Notes under the pieces: model-generated | The model's input: the letters and a program-made list of their open reading frames with translations, nothing else | Databases searched by the model: none | What the model was told of the DNA's origin: nothing | NCBI GenBank assembly: GCA_039889245.1 | Contig: JAZGVH010000002.1 | Span: 3,472,001 to 3,536,000 of the forward strand | Direction of reading: 5' to 3' | DNA length: 64,000 nucleotides | Source of the DNA: Dermatophilaceae bacterium Soc4.6 | GTDB lineage: Bacteria > Actinomycetota > Actinomycetes > Actinomycetales > Dermatophilaceae | In this document: positions 33,554-42,233 of the stretch, piece by piece | How the letters are laid out: every line of letters begins with the position of its first letter | How positions within the stretch are numbered: the first letter of the stretch is position 1 | Made by a program: the position numbers and the translations under genes

Positions 33554-33573
33554 CCCGGACACCTGTGTCCGGG
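33554..33573. promoter_or_regulatory. Perfect palindrome between livM and livK
   Basis: CCCGGACAC-CT-GTGTCCGGG, 9-bp arms, 18 nt before the livK start and 40 nt after the livM stop. It could be an operator, or an mRNA hairpin that uncouples livK expression from the upstream genes. Confidence 0.45.
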
Positions 33574-33590
33574 CACAGAAAGGAATCACC

Positions 33591-34865
33591 ATGGGCAGCT
33601 CGAAGATCGCGAGGACCCTGGCCGTCTCCACGGTAGTGCTCTCCGTCGCCCTCGCTGGGTGCAGCACCAAGGCGAGCACGAGCAACTCCGGGGGTGCCCC
33701 CGCCGCCGGAGGCGTCAAGACCGACGTCGGCGTGACCGACAAGGACATCACCCTCGGTAACCTCACCGACCTCTCCGGCGTCTTCAAGACCCTGGGTCTC
33801 GGCATCACCCAGGGCACCCAGATGTGGGCCGAGGACGTCAACGCCAAGGGTGGCATCTGCGGACGGCAGATCAAGATCACCAGCCAGGACCACGGCTACT
33901 CGGCCGAGAAGGCCGTGCCGCTGTACGCCCAGAGCAAGGGGTCGGTGCTCGGCTACGTGCAGCTCCTCGGCTCACCGATCCTCGCGGCGCTGAAGAAGCC
34001 GCTGACCGACGACAAGGTCGCCGTGGTGCCCTCGTCGTGGGCCTCGACCAACCTCGACGTGCCCGAGGTCGTCATGGTCGGCACGACCTACGACGTCGAG
34101 ATGGTCGACGGGCTGTCCTACCTGCTGAGCAAGGGCAAGATCAAGGAGGGTGACACGCTCGGCCACATCTACGTCGACTCGGAGTACGGCAAGAACGGTC
34201 TCAAGGGATCGATGTCCTTCGCTGACGCCCACAAGATGAAGATCGTCCAGTCGGCCATCACCTCCACCGACTCCGACCTCACCAGCGCGATCACCCAGCT
34301 CAAGGGCGCCGGGGTCAAGGCCATCCTGCTCACGACCACCCCGGCCCAGACCGCCTCGGCCGTCGGACAGGCCGCGGCCCAGGGTCTCGACGTGCCGGTC
34401 TTCGGCAACAACCCGACCTTCACCCCGCAGCTGCTCCAGACGCCCGCCAAGGCGGCCCTGACGAGCGGCAACTTCATCACGGTCGCGGGCATCCAGCCCT
34501 TCAGCTCCGACGCGCCTGTCGTGAAGGACATCGCCACGAGGTACAAGGCGAAGTACAAGGACACGCCGACCTTCGGCCCGCTCGTCGGCTACACCTTCGG
34601 CCAGACCTGGGGAGCGATCCTCAAGACGGCCTGTGACGCCGGTGACCTGACCCGTCAGGGCATCCTCGACGCCCGGGCCAAGACCACCGTCGACACCGGT
34701 GGCCTGGCCCCCAGCGTGCTGGACTTCACCAACCTCGGCGCGCCGTCCACGCGCGCGGTGTGGCTGCTCAAGCCGGCCGAGGTCGAGGGCGGCCTGAGCC
34801 TCGTCCAGCCAGAGCCCTACACCTCCGACGAGGCCAAGGCCTACAAGACGCCGTTCCAGAAGTGA
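33591..34865 (+). CDS. livK: Substrate-binding lipoprotein LivK
   Basis: 424 residues. Signal peptide with lipobox LAGC (Cys24), then a Ser/Gly-rich linker and a periplasmic-binding-protein-like type I (Leu/Ile/Val-binding) fold beginning ITLGNLTDLSGVFKTLG. Conserved segments DVNAKGGICGRQIKI and AILLTTTPAQTASAVGQAAAQG support family 4 solute-binding proteins. Ligand cannot be inferred. AAAGGA precedes the ATG. Last gene of the liv unit, separated by 76 nt containing a perfect palindrome. Confidence 0.9.
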   Translation: MGSSKIARTLAVSTVVLSVALAGCSTKASTSNSGGAPAAGGVKTDVGVTDKDITLGNLTDLSGVFKTLGLGITQGTQMWAEDVNAKGGICGRQIKITSQDHGYSAEKAVPLYAQSKGSVLGYVQLLGSPILAALKKPLTDDKVAVVPSSWASTNLDVPEVVMVGTTYDVEMVDGLSYLLSKGKIKEGDTLGHIYVDSEYGKNGLKGSMSFADAHKMKIVQSAITSTDSDLTSAITQLKGAGVKAILLTTTPAQTASAVGQAAAQGLDVPVFGNNPTFTPQLLQTPAKAALTSGNFITVAGIQPFSSDAPVVKDIATRYKAKYKDTPTFGPLVGYTFGQTWGAILKTACDAGDLTRQGILDARAKTTVDTGGLAPSVLDFTNLGAPSTRAVWLLKPAEVEGGLSLVQPEPYTSDEAKAYKTPFQK

Positions 34866-34870
34866 CGCGA

Positions 34871-34901
34871 GGGTGGTGAGGGACGCCTGACCCGACCACC
34901 C
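34871..34901 (+). terminator. Possible terminator after livK
   Basis: GGGTGGT (34871-34877) can pair with ACCACCC (34895-34901) just after the livK stop. Seven base pairs, long loop, no T-run: weak candidate. Confidence 0.3.
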
Positions 34902-34940
34902 CGCACGGCACCGGCCGGCCACCACCTCGATACTGGGGCG

Positions 34941-36590
34941 GTGAGCCGGCCGGTGGTGCGTCCCCCCTCGGCCTCTCGGATGCCCCGGGCCGTCGTGCTC
35001 GTCACCGGCCTGTGGGTTGCCCTGCTGCTCGGGGCGAGCCTGCTCTGGCCTCCACTGACGGGCTACGACGAGGCGATGCACGTGGGGATGTCTGCGGCCT
35101 ACGCCAGCTCACCCACCCACCTCTGGGACCCCGGTGAGCTCACCGAGACCACCGCCCTGCGTGCGCTGCGGCAGCGGCTGCCCGCCGACCCTGCCAGCAC
35201 GCCGTACGACGCCCTGCCCCTGCCCGCCCGCGGCGACCGGCCCAGCTTCGCTGCGCTCGGCGGGCTCACCCCGGACCTCACCGGGGCGGCCAACCAGATG
35301 GTGCAGCACCCCCCGCTCGCCTACCTGGGGTATGCCGCCCTGCTGCGCGCGCCGGGGGTGTCCGGGCTGGCGTGGGACCAGCAGGTGTGGCTGCTGCGAC
35401 TGCTGTCCGTCCTGGTCGCTGCCCCCGTCCCGGCCCTCGCGTGGGCCACCGCCCGACGCCTGCTGCCCGCTCCAGGGATCGACGCACGCCCGGGGCGTCG
35501 GCCCGACCTCGGTGCGCTCGCGATCGCGGCGGCCGTGGTGCCGCTGACGCTGCCCAACCTCGTGCGGGTCTGCGCGTCGGTGTCGAACGACGTGCTCCTG
35601 GTGCTGACCACCTCGGTGCTGCTGCTCGGGCTGGCTCGGGTCGTGACGGGCGACCTCGGCCGTCATGCGGCGCTGCTGGTGGGCGGTGGTCTCGCGGCCG
35701 CTCTCTGGACCAAGGGGCTGGCCCTCGTGCTGCCGCCTCTCGTCGTCGTCGCCTACGGGTGGGCGCTGCGCACCCACGCCCGGTCGCAGGTGGTGTCCCT
35801 CGGCGTCGCTGCCCGGCGGCACCGGGCCAGCCTGGTGACCGTCCTCGTCGGCGGCGTCGTCGGGGGCCTGTGGTGGCTGCGGAACGTCGTGCTCTTCCAC
35901 CAGGTGCAGGTCACCGGGGTGGGGGAGGCCGGCCTCCTGGCGCTCTACGGGGCGCCGGACGGGGCTGGTCGCCCGGTCGACTTCATCCGCGGCTGGCCCT
36001 ACCTCGTGGCGGTGCGGATGTGGGGTGGCGTGGGGCTGCCGGACACTCCGGTGCCCTCCCCGCTCGTGGTGTGGGGGTGGCCCGTGCTGCTGGTGGCCGC
36101 CCTGCTCGTCGCGGTGGCGCTGCCGTCCCGCCGACCGGGCGCGCGGCTCGGCGTGACCCTCGTCGCCTGGGCGCCGGTGCTGCTGACCCTGCTCGTGGTC
36201 GGCTCCGGCTCCTGGTCGACCTACCACCGGTGGTCCTCGTCCATCAGCGGCGCCCAGGGTCGCTACCTCTACCCGCTCGTCGTGGGCCTCGCCGCCGGGG
36301 CAGTCGCCGGCGCGACCAGGCTGCGCCCTCGCGCGACGCGCGTCCTGCCCGGGGTGCTGCTCGTCGCCGCCCTGGCGACCCAGACCTCGACCTGGGCGAT
36401 GCTGCTGACCTCGTGGTTCGCGCCCGGCCGGGCCACCTCCCCGCCCGATCTCGTGGCGGGCTTCCAGGTGCTCGGGCAGGTCTCGCCGGTGCCGCTCGCC
36501 GTCACCGTCTGCCTCGTGCTCGTGCTCCCTGTCGCGGCCGCGCTGGCCGGTGTCGCGGGCACCCTCCCGCAGCGGGACAATGGGGTATGA
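34941..36590 (+). CDS. Polytopic membrane protein, GT-C glycosyltransferase-like
   Basis: 549 residues, about 11-12 transmembrane helices. After helix 1 there is GYDEAMHVGM with adjacent acidic residues, the place where GT-C enzymes and DUF2142-type proteins carry their catalytic Asp/Glu; MVQHPPLAYLGYAALL follows in an extracytoplasmic loop. This pattern suggests a lipid-linked sugar transferase or related protein, but no firm family is recognised. GTG start 6 nt after GATACT (34929-34934). Overlaps the next gene (ATGA). Confidence 0.65.
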   Translation: MSRPVVRPPSASRMPRAVVLVTGLWVALLLGASLLWPPLTGYDEAMHVGMSAAYASSPTHLWDPGELTETTALRALRQRLPADPASTPYDALPLPARGDRPSFAALGGLTPDLTGAANQMVQHPPLAYLGYAALLRAPGVSGLAWDQQVWLLRLLSVLVAAPVPALAWATARRLLPAPGIDARPGRRPDLGALAIAAAVVPLTLPNLVRVCASVSNDVLLVLTTSVLLLGLARVVTGDLGRHAALLVGGGLAAALWTKGLALVLPPLVVVAYGWALRTHARSQVVSLGVAARRHRASLVTVLVGGVVGGLWWLRNVVLFHQVQVTGVGEAGLLALYGAPDGAGRPVDFIRGWPYLVAVRMWGGVGLPDTPVPSPLVVWGWPVLLVAALLVAVALPSRRPGARLGVTLVAWAPVLLTLLVVGSGSWSTYHRWSSSISGAQGRYLYPLVVGLAAGAVAGATRLRPRATRVLPGVLLVAALATQTSTWAMLLTSWFAPGRATSPPDLVAGFQVLGQVSPVPLAVTVCLVLVLPVAAALAGVAGTLPQRDNGV

Positions 36591-37957
36591 GCACCACACA
36601 GGTCCCTGGCCGTCACCGGGTCGTCGTCATCGGCACCGGCTTCGGTGGGCTGTTCGCCGTGAAAGCCCTCAAGCGGGCCGACGTCGACATCACCCTCATC
36701 GGCAAGACGACCGCCCACCTCTTCCAGCCCCTGCTCTACCAGGTCGCCACCGGCATCCTCTCCGAGGGCGAGATCGCCCCGGCAGCGCGCGAGGTCGTGC
36801 GGCGTCAGCGCAACGTCACCACGCTGGTGGGCGATGTGCGCGAGATCGACGTCACGGCCCGCACGGTCACCTCCCACCACCTCGGGCGCACCCTCGTGAC
36901 GCCGTACGACGACCTGGTGGTGGCCGCGGGCGCCGGCCAGTCCTACTTCGGCAACGACCACTTCGCCCGGTGGGCGCCGGGGATGAAGGACATCGACGAC
37001 GCGCTGGAGCTGCGTGGACTGATCCTCGGCTCCTTCGAGCAGGCCGAGCTCGCCGCGGTCCGCGGCGACAAGCAGGAGGTGGCGCGCCTGCTCAGCTTCG
37101 TCGTCGTCGGCGCCGGCCCCACCGGGGTCGAGATGGCCGGGCAGATCGCCGAGCTCAGCAGCCGCACCCTCAAGCGCGACTTCCGGCACATCGACCCGCG
37201 CAGCGCGTCGGTCACCCTCGTCGACGGCGCCCACCAGGTGCTGCCGGCCTTCGGTGACCGCCTCGGCGAGCTCGCCCAGCGGCGGCTCGAGAAGATGGGC
37301 GTCGAGGTGGTGCTCGGCGGGATGGTCGTCGACGTCGACTCCACCGGCATCGAGGTCAAGGACGGCGACAGCGGCTACACCCGCCGCATCGAGGCGATCA
37401 CCAAGGTCTGGGCGGCGGGCGTCAAGGCGAGCGAGCTGGGGGCGACCCTCTCGGAGCAGACCGGCGCAGAGCTCGACCGTTCGGGCCGCATCGCCGTGCT
37501 GCCCGACCTCACCCTGCCCGGGCACCCGGAGATCCACGTCGTCGGCGACATGATCGCGCTCGACCGGCTGCCCGGTGTCGCACAGGTCGCCATCCAGGGA
37601 GCGCGCTTCTCCGCCAAGGCGATTCGGGCCCGGCAGGATGGCCACGAGACCGCGCCGGCGTTCCACTACAAGGACAAGGGGTCGATGGCCACGGTGTCGC
37701 GGTTCTCCGCGGTGGCCAGTGTCGGCAAGCTGCGGTTCGGCGGTTTCATCGCCTGGCTGCTCTGGCTGGCCGTGCACCTCGTCTACATCATCGGCTTCAA
37801 GAACCGCATCACGACGCTGCTGCACTGGGCGGTCAGCTTCATCGGCCGGGGCCGCGCCGAGCGCACGATCACCGAGCAGCAGGTCTTCGGTCGCGGGGCG
37901 ATCGAGCGGCTCGGGGAGGAGCACCAGCCCCGGCTGCCCGGCCCGCGCGGGACCTGA
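36587..37957 (+). CDS. ndh: Type II NADH dehydrogenase (Ndh-like FAD oxidoreductase)
   Basis: 456 residues. FAD-binding GTGFGGLFAVKAL at the N-terminus, quinone-site segment HLFQPLLYQVATGILSEGEIA, NAD-binding VVVGAGPTGVEMAGQIAEL, and FAD-closing VVGDMIAL followed by PGVAQVAIQGA (AQxAxQ motif of NDH-2). C-terminal amphipathic/hydrophobic segment GGFIAWLLWLAVHLVYIIGFKNRI anchors it to the membrane. Oxidises NADH and reduces menaquinone without pumping protons; would feed the nitrate reductase. ATG overlaps the previous stop; GACAAT five bases upstream may be an internal promoter. Confidence 0.9.
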   Translation: MSTTQVPGRHRVVVIGTGFGGLFAVKALKRADVDITLIGKTTAHLFQPLLYQVATGILSEGEIAPAAREVVRRQRNVTTLVGDVREIDVTARTVTSHHLGRTLVTPYDDLVVAAGAGQSYFGNDHFARWAPGMKDIDDALELRGLILGSFEQAELAAVRGDKQEVARLLSFVVVGAGPTGVEMAGQIAELSSRTLKRDFRHIDPRSASVTLVDGAHQVLPAFGDRLGELAQRRLEKMGVEVVLGGMVVDVDSTGIEVKDGDSGYTRRIEAITKVWAAGVKASELGATLSEQTGAELDRSGRIAVLPDLTLPGHPEIHVVGDMIALDRLPGVAQVAIQGARFSAKAIRARQDGHETAPAFHYKDKGSMATVSRFSAVASVGKLRFGGFIAWLLWLAVHLVYIIGFKNRITTLLHWAVSFIGRGRAERTITEQQVFGRGAIERLGEEHQPRLPGPRGT

Positions 37958-37996
37958 CCCGTCAGGGTGCTGCAGTGATCGCGTAGGGTCGCGAGG

Positions 37997-39337
37997 GTGG
38001 CTGACATCGCGTACCCGATCGAGCTCCGCACGCTGGACAACGGCCTCCGGGTGGTCGTCTCGCCCGACCACGCCGTGCCCACCGTGACCGTCAACCTCTG
38101 GGTCGGCGTCGGGTCGCGGCACGAGGTCGCGGGCCGCACCGGCTTCGCCCACCTCTTCGAGCACCTGATGTTCCAGGGGTCGCGCCGGGTGGCCTCGGGG
38201 GAGCACTTCAGCGCCCTGATGGCACAGGGCGGTCGGCTGAACGCGACCACGTGGTTCGACCGCACCAACTACTTCGAGACCGTGCCCAAGGGCGCCTTCG
38301 AGCTGGCGCTGTGGCTCGAGGCCGACCGGCACGGGCACCTGCTCGACGCGCTGACCCAGGACAACCTCGACAACCAGCGCGACGTGGTCAAGGAGGAGAA
38401 GCGCCAGCGCTACGACAACGTGCCCTACGGCAGTGCGCTGCTCGACGTCTACGCCACCGTGTTCCCCGACGACCATCCCTACCACCACCCGACGATCGGG
38501 TCGATGGCGGACCTCGACGCGGCCAGTCTCGACGACGTGCACACGTTCTTCCGCACGCACTACGGCCCGGGCAACACCGTGCTCACCGTCGTCGGCGACG
38601 TCGAGCCGGATGAGGCGTTCGCCGCCGTCGAGCGCTACTTCGGGGGGCTCACGGCGACGACGCACCCGGCCTCGCAGCCGCCGCACACGCTGGAGCCGCT
38701 GACCGCCCCGGTCCACGTCGAGCGCCGCGAGGCCGTGCCCAACGACCGGCTGTACCTCGCCTTCCGCCTGCCGCCCGACGGCACCGACGCCTACTACGCG
38801 TGCTGTCTGGCCATGGACGCGATCGGCGGTCTCGCGACCTCCCGACTGGTGCGTCGCCTCGTGCGCGAGGAGCAGGTGGCGACGGGCCTCAGCGCCCACA
38901 CGATGGGCCTGGTCGACGGTGTCTCCCTCGGCCTGATCTCGGTCGACGTCGCCGACGGAGCCGATCGAGCGGCCGTCGAGACGGCCGTCCTCGACGAGCT
39001 CGAGCGCTTCGCTGTCGAGGGGCCCACGGAGGCCGAGCAGGAGGCCTCCACCGCCGAGACCGAGCGCGCCTGGCTGAGCGCGCTGGCGAGCATGGACGAG
39101 CGCGCCGACGCGATCTGCCACTACACGTTGCTGCTCGACGACCCCCACTACGTCAACACGTTCCTCGACCGGGTGGGTGCCGTCAGCCCCGAGCAGGTCC
39201 GCGCCGCGGCCGCCCACTGGCTGACGCCGTCGGCGCGGGCGGTCGTCGCCTACGTCGCGACCCACGAGGCGACCGGCGAGGCGACCGGCGAGGCGACCGA
39301 CGACCCGAGCACCCAGGACCAGGAGGTCTCGGCATGA
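37997..39337 (+). CDS. M16 family zinc metallopeptidase (catalytic member)
   Basis: 446 residues. The inverted zinc motif HxxEH is HLFEH (52-56), with the distal ligand in DNQRDVVKEEKRQR about 75 residues on. Contains both the N- and C-terminal M16 domains. C-terminus has three 12-bp tandem repeats (GCGACCGGCGAG, encoding ATGE) at about 39263-39298. GTG start 7 nt after TAGGGT (37984-37989). Overlaps the next M16 gene, and M16B enzymes often work as active/inactive pairs. Confidence 0.88.
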   Translation: MADIAYPIELRTLDNGLRVVVSPDHAVPTVTVNLWVGVGSRHEVAGRTGFAHLFEHLMFQGSRRVASGEHFSALMAQGGRLNATTWFDRTNYFETVPKGAFELALWLEADRHGHLLDALTQDNLDNQRDVVKEEKRQRYDNVPYGSALLDVYATVFPDDHPYHHPTIGSMADLDAASLDDVHTFFRTHYGPGNTVLTVVGDVEPDEAFAAVERYFGGLTATTHPASQPPHTLEPLTAPVHVERREAVPNDRLYLAFRLPPDGTDAYYACCLAMDAIGGLATSRLVRRLVREEQVATGLSAHTMGLVDGVSLGLISVDVADGADRAAVETAVLDELERFAVEGPTEAEQEASTAETERAWLSALASMDERADAICHYTLLLDDPHYVNTFLDRVGAVSPEQVRAAAAHWLTPSARAVVAYVATHEATGEATGEATDDPSTQDQEVSA

Positions 39338-40767
39338 CCCTTCAGAGCCAGGACACGGATACCAGCGACGCCACCGACAGCGACGCCATCGACACCAGCG
39401 ACACCACGCAGGTGCCGCGACCCGAGGTCGTTCCCCCGGAGCCCTACACGTTCCCCGAGCCGACGCGGCAGACCCTCACCAACGGCCTGACGGTCGTGGC
39501 CTACGACGTGCCGGGGCAGTACGTCGTCTCGGTGCGGCTGGTGCTGCCCCTGCCGCTGGCGACCGAGCCGCGTGACCGAGAGGGTGTCGCGACGATCCTC
39601 GCTCGCACCCTCGACGAGGGCACCACCGAGCACACGTCGGCAGAGTTCGCCGAGCTGCTGGAGCGCAAGGGCGTGGCGCTCGGAGCCGGGGCCTCCGAGC
39701 CGGGGCTCACGGTCGAGGTCGATGTGGCGAAGCGGCACCTCGACTACGCGCTCGACCTGCTGCGCCAGGCGCTGACCCAGCCGGCCTTCCCCGCGGCCGA
39801 GGTGGAGCGACACCGCAAGCAGCGACTGGCCGAGATCGAGCAGGAGCGGGCGGTGCCCGGTCAGCGCGCGGCGATCGAGCTGCTGGCCACGCTGTATGCG
39901 CCGGGCGAGCGGGCCTCCCGCCCCACCGCCGGCTCACGCGACACCATCGCCTCGATCACCCGCGACGACGTCGCCGCTCTCCACGCCGCTCACGTCGGCC
40001 CGGCGGGGGCGACGATCGTGGTGGCCGGAGACCTCGCCGGCGTCGACGCCGTGGCCGCTGTCGAGGCCGCGCTCGGTGGCTGGGCGGTGCCCGCCGGCTC
40101 CGCCCTACCGCAGGGCGACGTCGCCGCCACGCCCGCGGCGCCTGCCGACGACCGCGTGCGCATCGTGATGCTCGACCGTCCCGGGTCGGTGCAGACCGAG
40201 CTCGTCGTCGCCTGCCCCGGCCCCGACCGCAAGGTGGCCCGCGGCTGGTCGGCCTACCCGGTGCTGAGCTTCGTGCTCGGCGGGGGCCCGAACGCGCGCA
40301 TCGACTCCGTGCTGCGCGAGGAGAAGGGCTTCACCTACGGCATCCGCTCGGGCTTCCGTCCTCGTCGCAGCGGCGGGCTCTTCCTCACCAGCGGCAGCGT
40401 GCGCGCCGACAGCACCGTCGAGGCGCTCGGCACCCTGCTCGACATCCTCGACGGCGGGCGTGACGGCTTCACCGACGCCGAGGTCCGCTCCGGCGTCGAC
40501 TTCGTGGCCATGACCGCGCCCGGGCGCTACGCGACGGCCGACGCGATCGCCGACGAGGCTGCGACGATGGCCCAGGACGGGCTCACGACGCAGTTCACCA
40601 CCCACAACCTGCGCCAGATGGTGCGGCTCGAGGCCGCCGACCTCGACGGGGCCTACCGTGACGTCGTCGACGGGCGGTGGACGGTCGTCGTCGTCGGTGA
40701 CGCCGCGGCCTACGCCGACGGGATCCGGGCCCTGGGCCGGGGCGACGTCACCGTCCTCCCCGCCTAG
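39334..40767 (+). CDS. M16 family peptidase-like protein (non-catalytic partner)
   Basis: 477 residues. Same two-domain fold as its upstream neighbour, but the HxxEH site is replaced (GVATILARTLDEGT), so it should not bind zinc. Conserved Arg and Tyr near RIDSVLREEKGFTYGIRSGF, used for substrate in the partner subunit of M16B proteases, are kept. N-terminal 35 residues are Ser/Thr/Asp-rich. Expected to form a heterodimer with the catalytic member. ATGA overlap at the start. Confidence 0.88.
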   Translation: MTLQSQDTDTSDATDSDAIDTSDTTQVPRPEVVPPEPYTFPEPTRQTLTNGLTVVAYDVPGQYVVSVRLVLPLPLATEPRDREGVATILARTLDEGTTEHTSAEFAELLERKGVALGAGASEPGLTVEVDVAKRHLDYALDLLRQALTQPAFPAAEVERHRKQRLAEIEQERAVPGQRAAIELLATLYAPGERASRPTAGSRDTIASITRDDVAALHAAHVGPAGATIVVAGDLAGVDAVAAVEAALGGWAVPAGSALPQGDVAATPAAPADDRVRIVMLDRPGSVQTELVVACPGPDRKVARGWSAYPVLSFVLGGGPNARIDSVLREEKGFTYGIRSGFRPRRSGGLFLTSGSVRADSTVEALGTLLDILDGGRDGFTDAEVRSGVDFVAMTAPGRYATADAIADEAATMAQDGLTTQFTTHNLRQMVRLEAADLDGAYRDVVDGRWTVVVVGDAAAYADGIRALGRGDVTVLPA

Positions 40768-40789
40768 CCAGCCACCCACCCACCCTCCG

Positions 40790-40858
40790 ACGTGTTGCGG
40801 TGAGGGCCGCGTATGGAGGCCTCGAAGCCTGAAATGCCCGGCGCCCACCGCAACACGT
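40790..40858. repeat. 13-bp inverted repeat between convergent M16 and hisN genes
   Basis: ACGTGTTGCGGTG (40790-40802) and CACCGCAACACGT (40846-40858) are perfect inverted copies with 43 bp between them, in the gap between convergent genes. May be a bidirectional terminator or a dispersed palindromic element. No T-run. Confidence 0.5.
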
Positions 40859-40881
40859 GAGGATGGAGGGCGGGCCTCAGG

Positions 40882-41670
40882 TCACTGCCCGGGGGCTAGC
40901 CTGTCCAGCACCTCGTCGTGGAGCAGGCCGTTGGTGGCGACGGCGTTGCCGCCCCAGCAGCCGTCGTCGCCGTCGAGCGAGGTGAAGCGGCCGCCGGCCT
41001 CGGTCACGACCGGCACCAGGGCGGCCATGTCGTGGAGCGCCAGCTCGGGCTCGGCGGCGATGTCGACGCTGCCTTCGGCCACCAGCACATAGGACCAGAA
41101 GTCTCCGTACGCGCGGCTGCGCCAGCAGGTGTCGGTGAGGCCGACGACCTGCTCGTGCCGGCCGACCGCTCGCCACGACGACAGTGACGAGTAGGAGAGA
41201 GAGGCGTCCTCGAGACGGCTGACCCGCGAGACCCGGTTGGGGTGGGCGCTCGAGATCGACCGACCCGACCACGACCCGGCCCCGATCGCGCCCCACCAGC
41301 GGCGCCCGAGCGCCGGTGCGGCGATGAGGCCGACCACGGGCTGGCCGTCGTCGACGAGGGCGATGAGGGTGGCCCACACGGGGAGCCCGCGCACGAAGTT
41401 CTTCGTGCCGTCGATCGGGTCGACGACCCACTGGCGGGGCCCGTGCCCGGTCACGCCGAACTCCTCACCGAGGAACGAGTCGCGCGGGCGGGCACGGGCC
41501 AGCTGCGAGCGGAGGACCTGCTCGGTGGCGCGGTCGGCGTCCGTGACGGGGGTGAGGTCGGGCTTGGTGTCGACGACGAGGTTGTCGGCGCGGAACCGGG
41601 CCATCGTCACCCGCTCGACGGAGTCGGCCAGGACGTGGGCCAAGCGCAGGTCGTCGTCGTAGGAGGTCAC
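40882..41670 (-). CDS. hisN: Histidinol-phosphatase, inositol monophosphatase fold
   Basis: 262 residues. Metal-binding motifs of the IMPase superfamily: [29 protein letters not shown] and, near the C-terminus, [23 protein letters not shown]. Length and neighbourhood (aroA, rsgA) match the HisN-type histidinol-phosphatase of actinobacteria; an inositol monophosphatase cannot be excluded by sequence. GTG start 6 nt after TAGCGT (41682-41677), so probably leaderless and expressed apart from the genes upstream. Confidence 0.85.
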   Translation of the reverse strand: MTSYDDDLRLAHVLADSVERVTMARFRADNLVVDTKPDLTPVTDADRATEQVLRSQLARARPRDSFLGEEFGVTGHGPRQWVVDPIDGTKNFVRGLPVWATLIALVDDGQPVVGLIAAPALGRRWWGAIGAGSWSGRSISSAHPNRVSRVSRLEDASLSYSSLSSWRAVGRHEQVVGLTDTCWRSRAYGDFWSYVLVAEGSVDIAAEPELALHDMAALVPVVTEAGGRFTSLDGDDGCWGGNAVATNGLLHDEVLDRLAPGQ

Positions 41671-41712
41671 CCGCCCACGCTATCCGTCCCGCCCCCCCCA
41701 CGGGTCGAGGGT

Positions 41713-42135
41713 CTACCGCTCCCAGACGGCGCGGGCGCCCGAGTCACCGGTGCGCACGGTCCAGGCGACGGCAGCCACCGCAGCCAGGACGGACACGACC
41801 GTCGCGACGGTGCCGAGGGTCTTGCTGCGCCGGGTGAGCCCCACCGCGGCAGAGGCCAGGAAGAGGATGCCGGCGAAGAGCGGCAGGAGGCCACCGATCT
41901 CGGCGTGCTGCTGCGCGACTCGCCCTCCGAGGGAGGACTGCAGCGACTGCCCGCTCTCACGGGCCAGCAGGGTCACGCCGGTCATTACCGCGTTGGCGCC
42001 CACCACCCACCAGATCCGGGTCTCGCGCAGGCGCGGTCGCGCGGCGACGACCACGGTGAGCAGGGCCATCAGCGGCAGCAGCACCACCACGGCGTGCACC
42101 ACGAGCGGATGGAGGGGAAGGCCGGAAATCGTCAT
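41713..42135 (-). CDS. DUF2231 family membrane protein
   Basis: 140 residues, four transmembrane helices. Starts ISGLPLHPLVVHAVVVLLPLMAL, the His-containing first helix that defines DUF2231; the conserved His residues could bind a metal or haem. Function unknown. ATG preceded by GAGGAACCCCG. Lies between rsgA and hisN. Confidence 0.78.
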   Translation of the reverse strand: MTISGLPLHPLVVHAVVVLLPLMALLTVVVAARPRLRETRIWWVVGANAVMTGVTLLARESGQSLQSSLGGRVAQQHAEIGGLLPLFAGILFLASAAVGLTRRSKTLGTVATVVSVLAAVAAVAWTVRTGDSGARAVWER

Positions 42136-42233
42136 CGGGGTTCCTCGTCAGTCGTTCTGGCAACGTGCATCGATTCTGGGCCCGGCCCGGCCGGGGTGTC
42201 TCGCCTAGGCCGTAGCCTCGTGGTCAGTGGGAG

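Noticed and set aside
34909-34955. Inverted repeat CACCGGCCGG / CCGGCCGGTG around the start of the membrane-protein gene
   Set aside because: Short GC-rich repeats of this kind are expected by chance in this composition, and the right arm is inside the coding region.
36269-39265. Very long open frame on the minus strand across ndh and the M16 gene
   Set aside because: It is antisense to two well-recognised genes and has a His/Arg/Gly-rich composition typical of the complementary frame in GC-rich DNA; no domain is visible.
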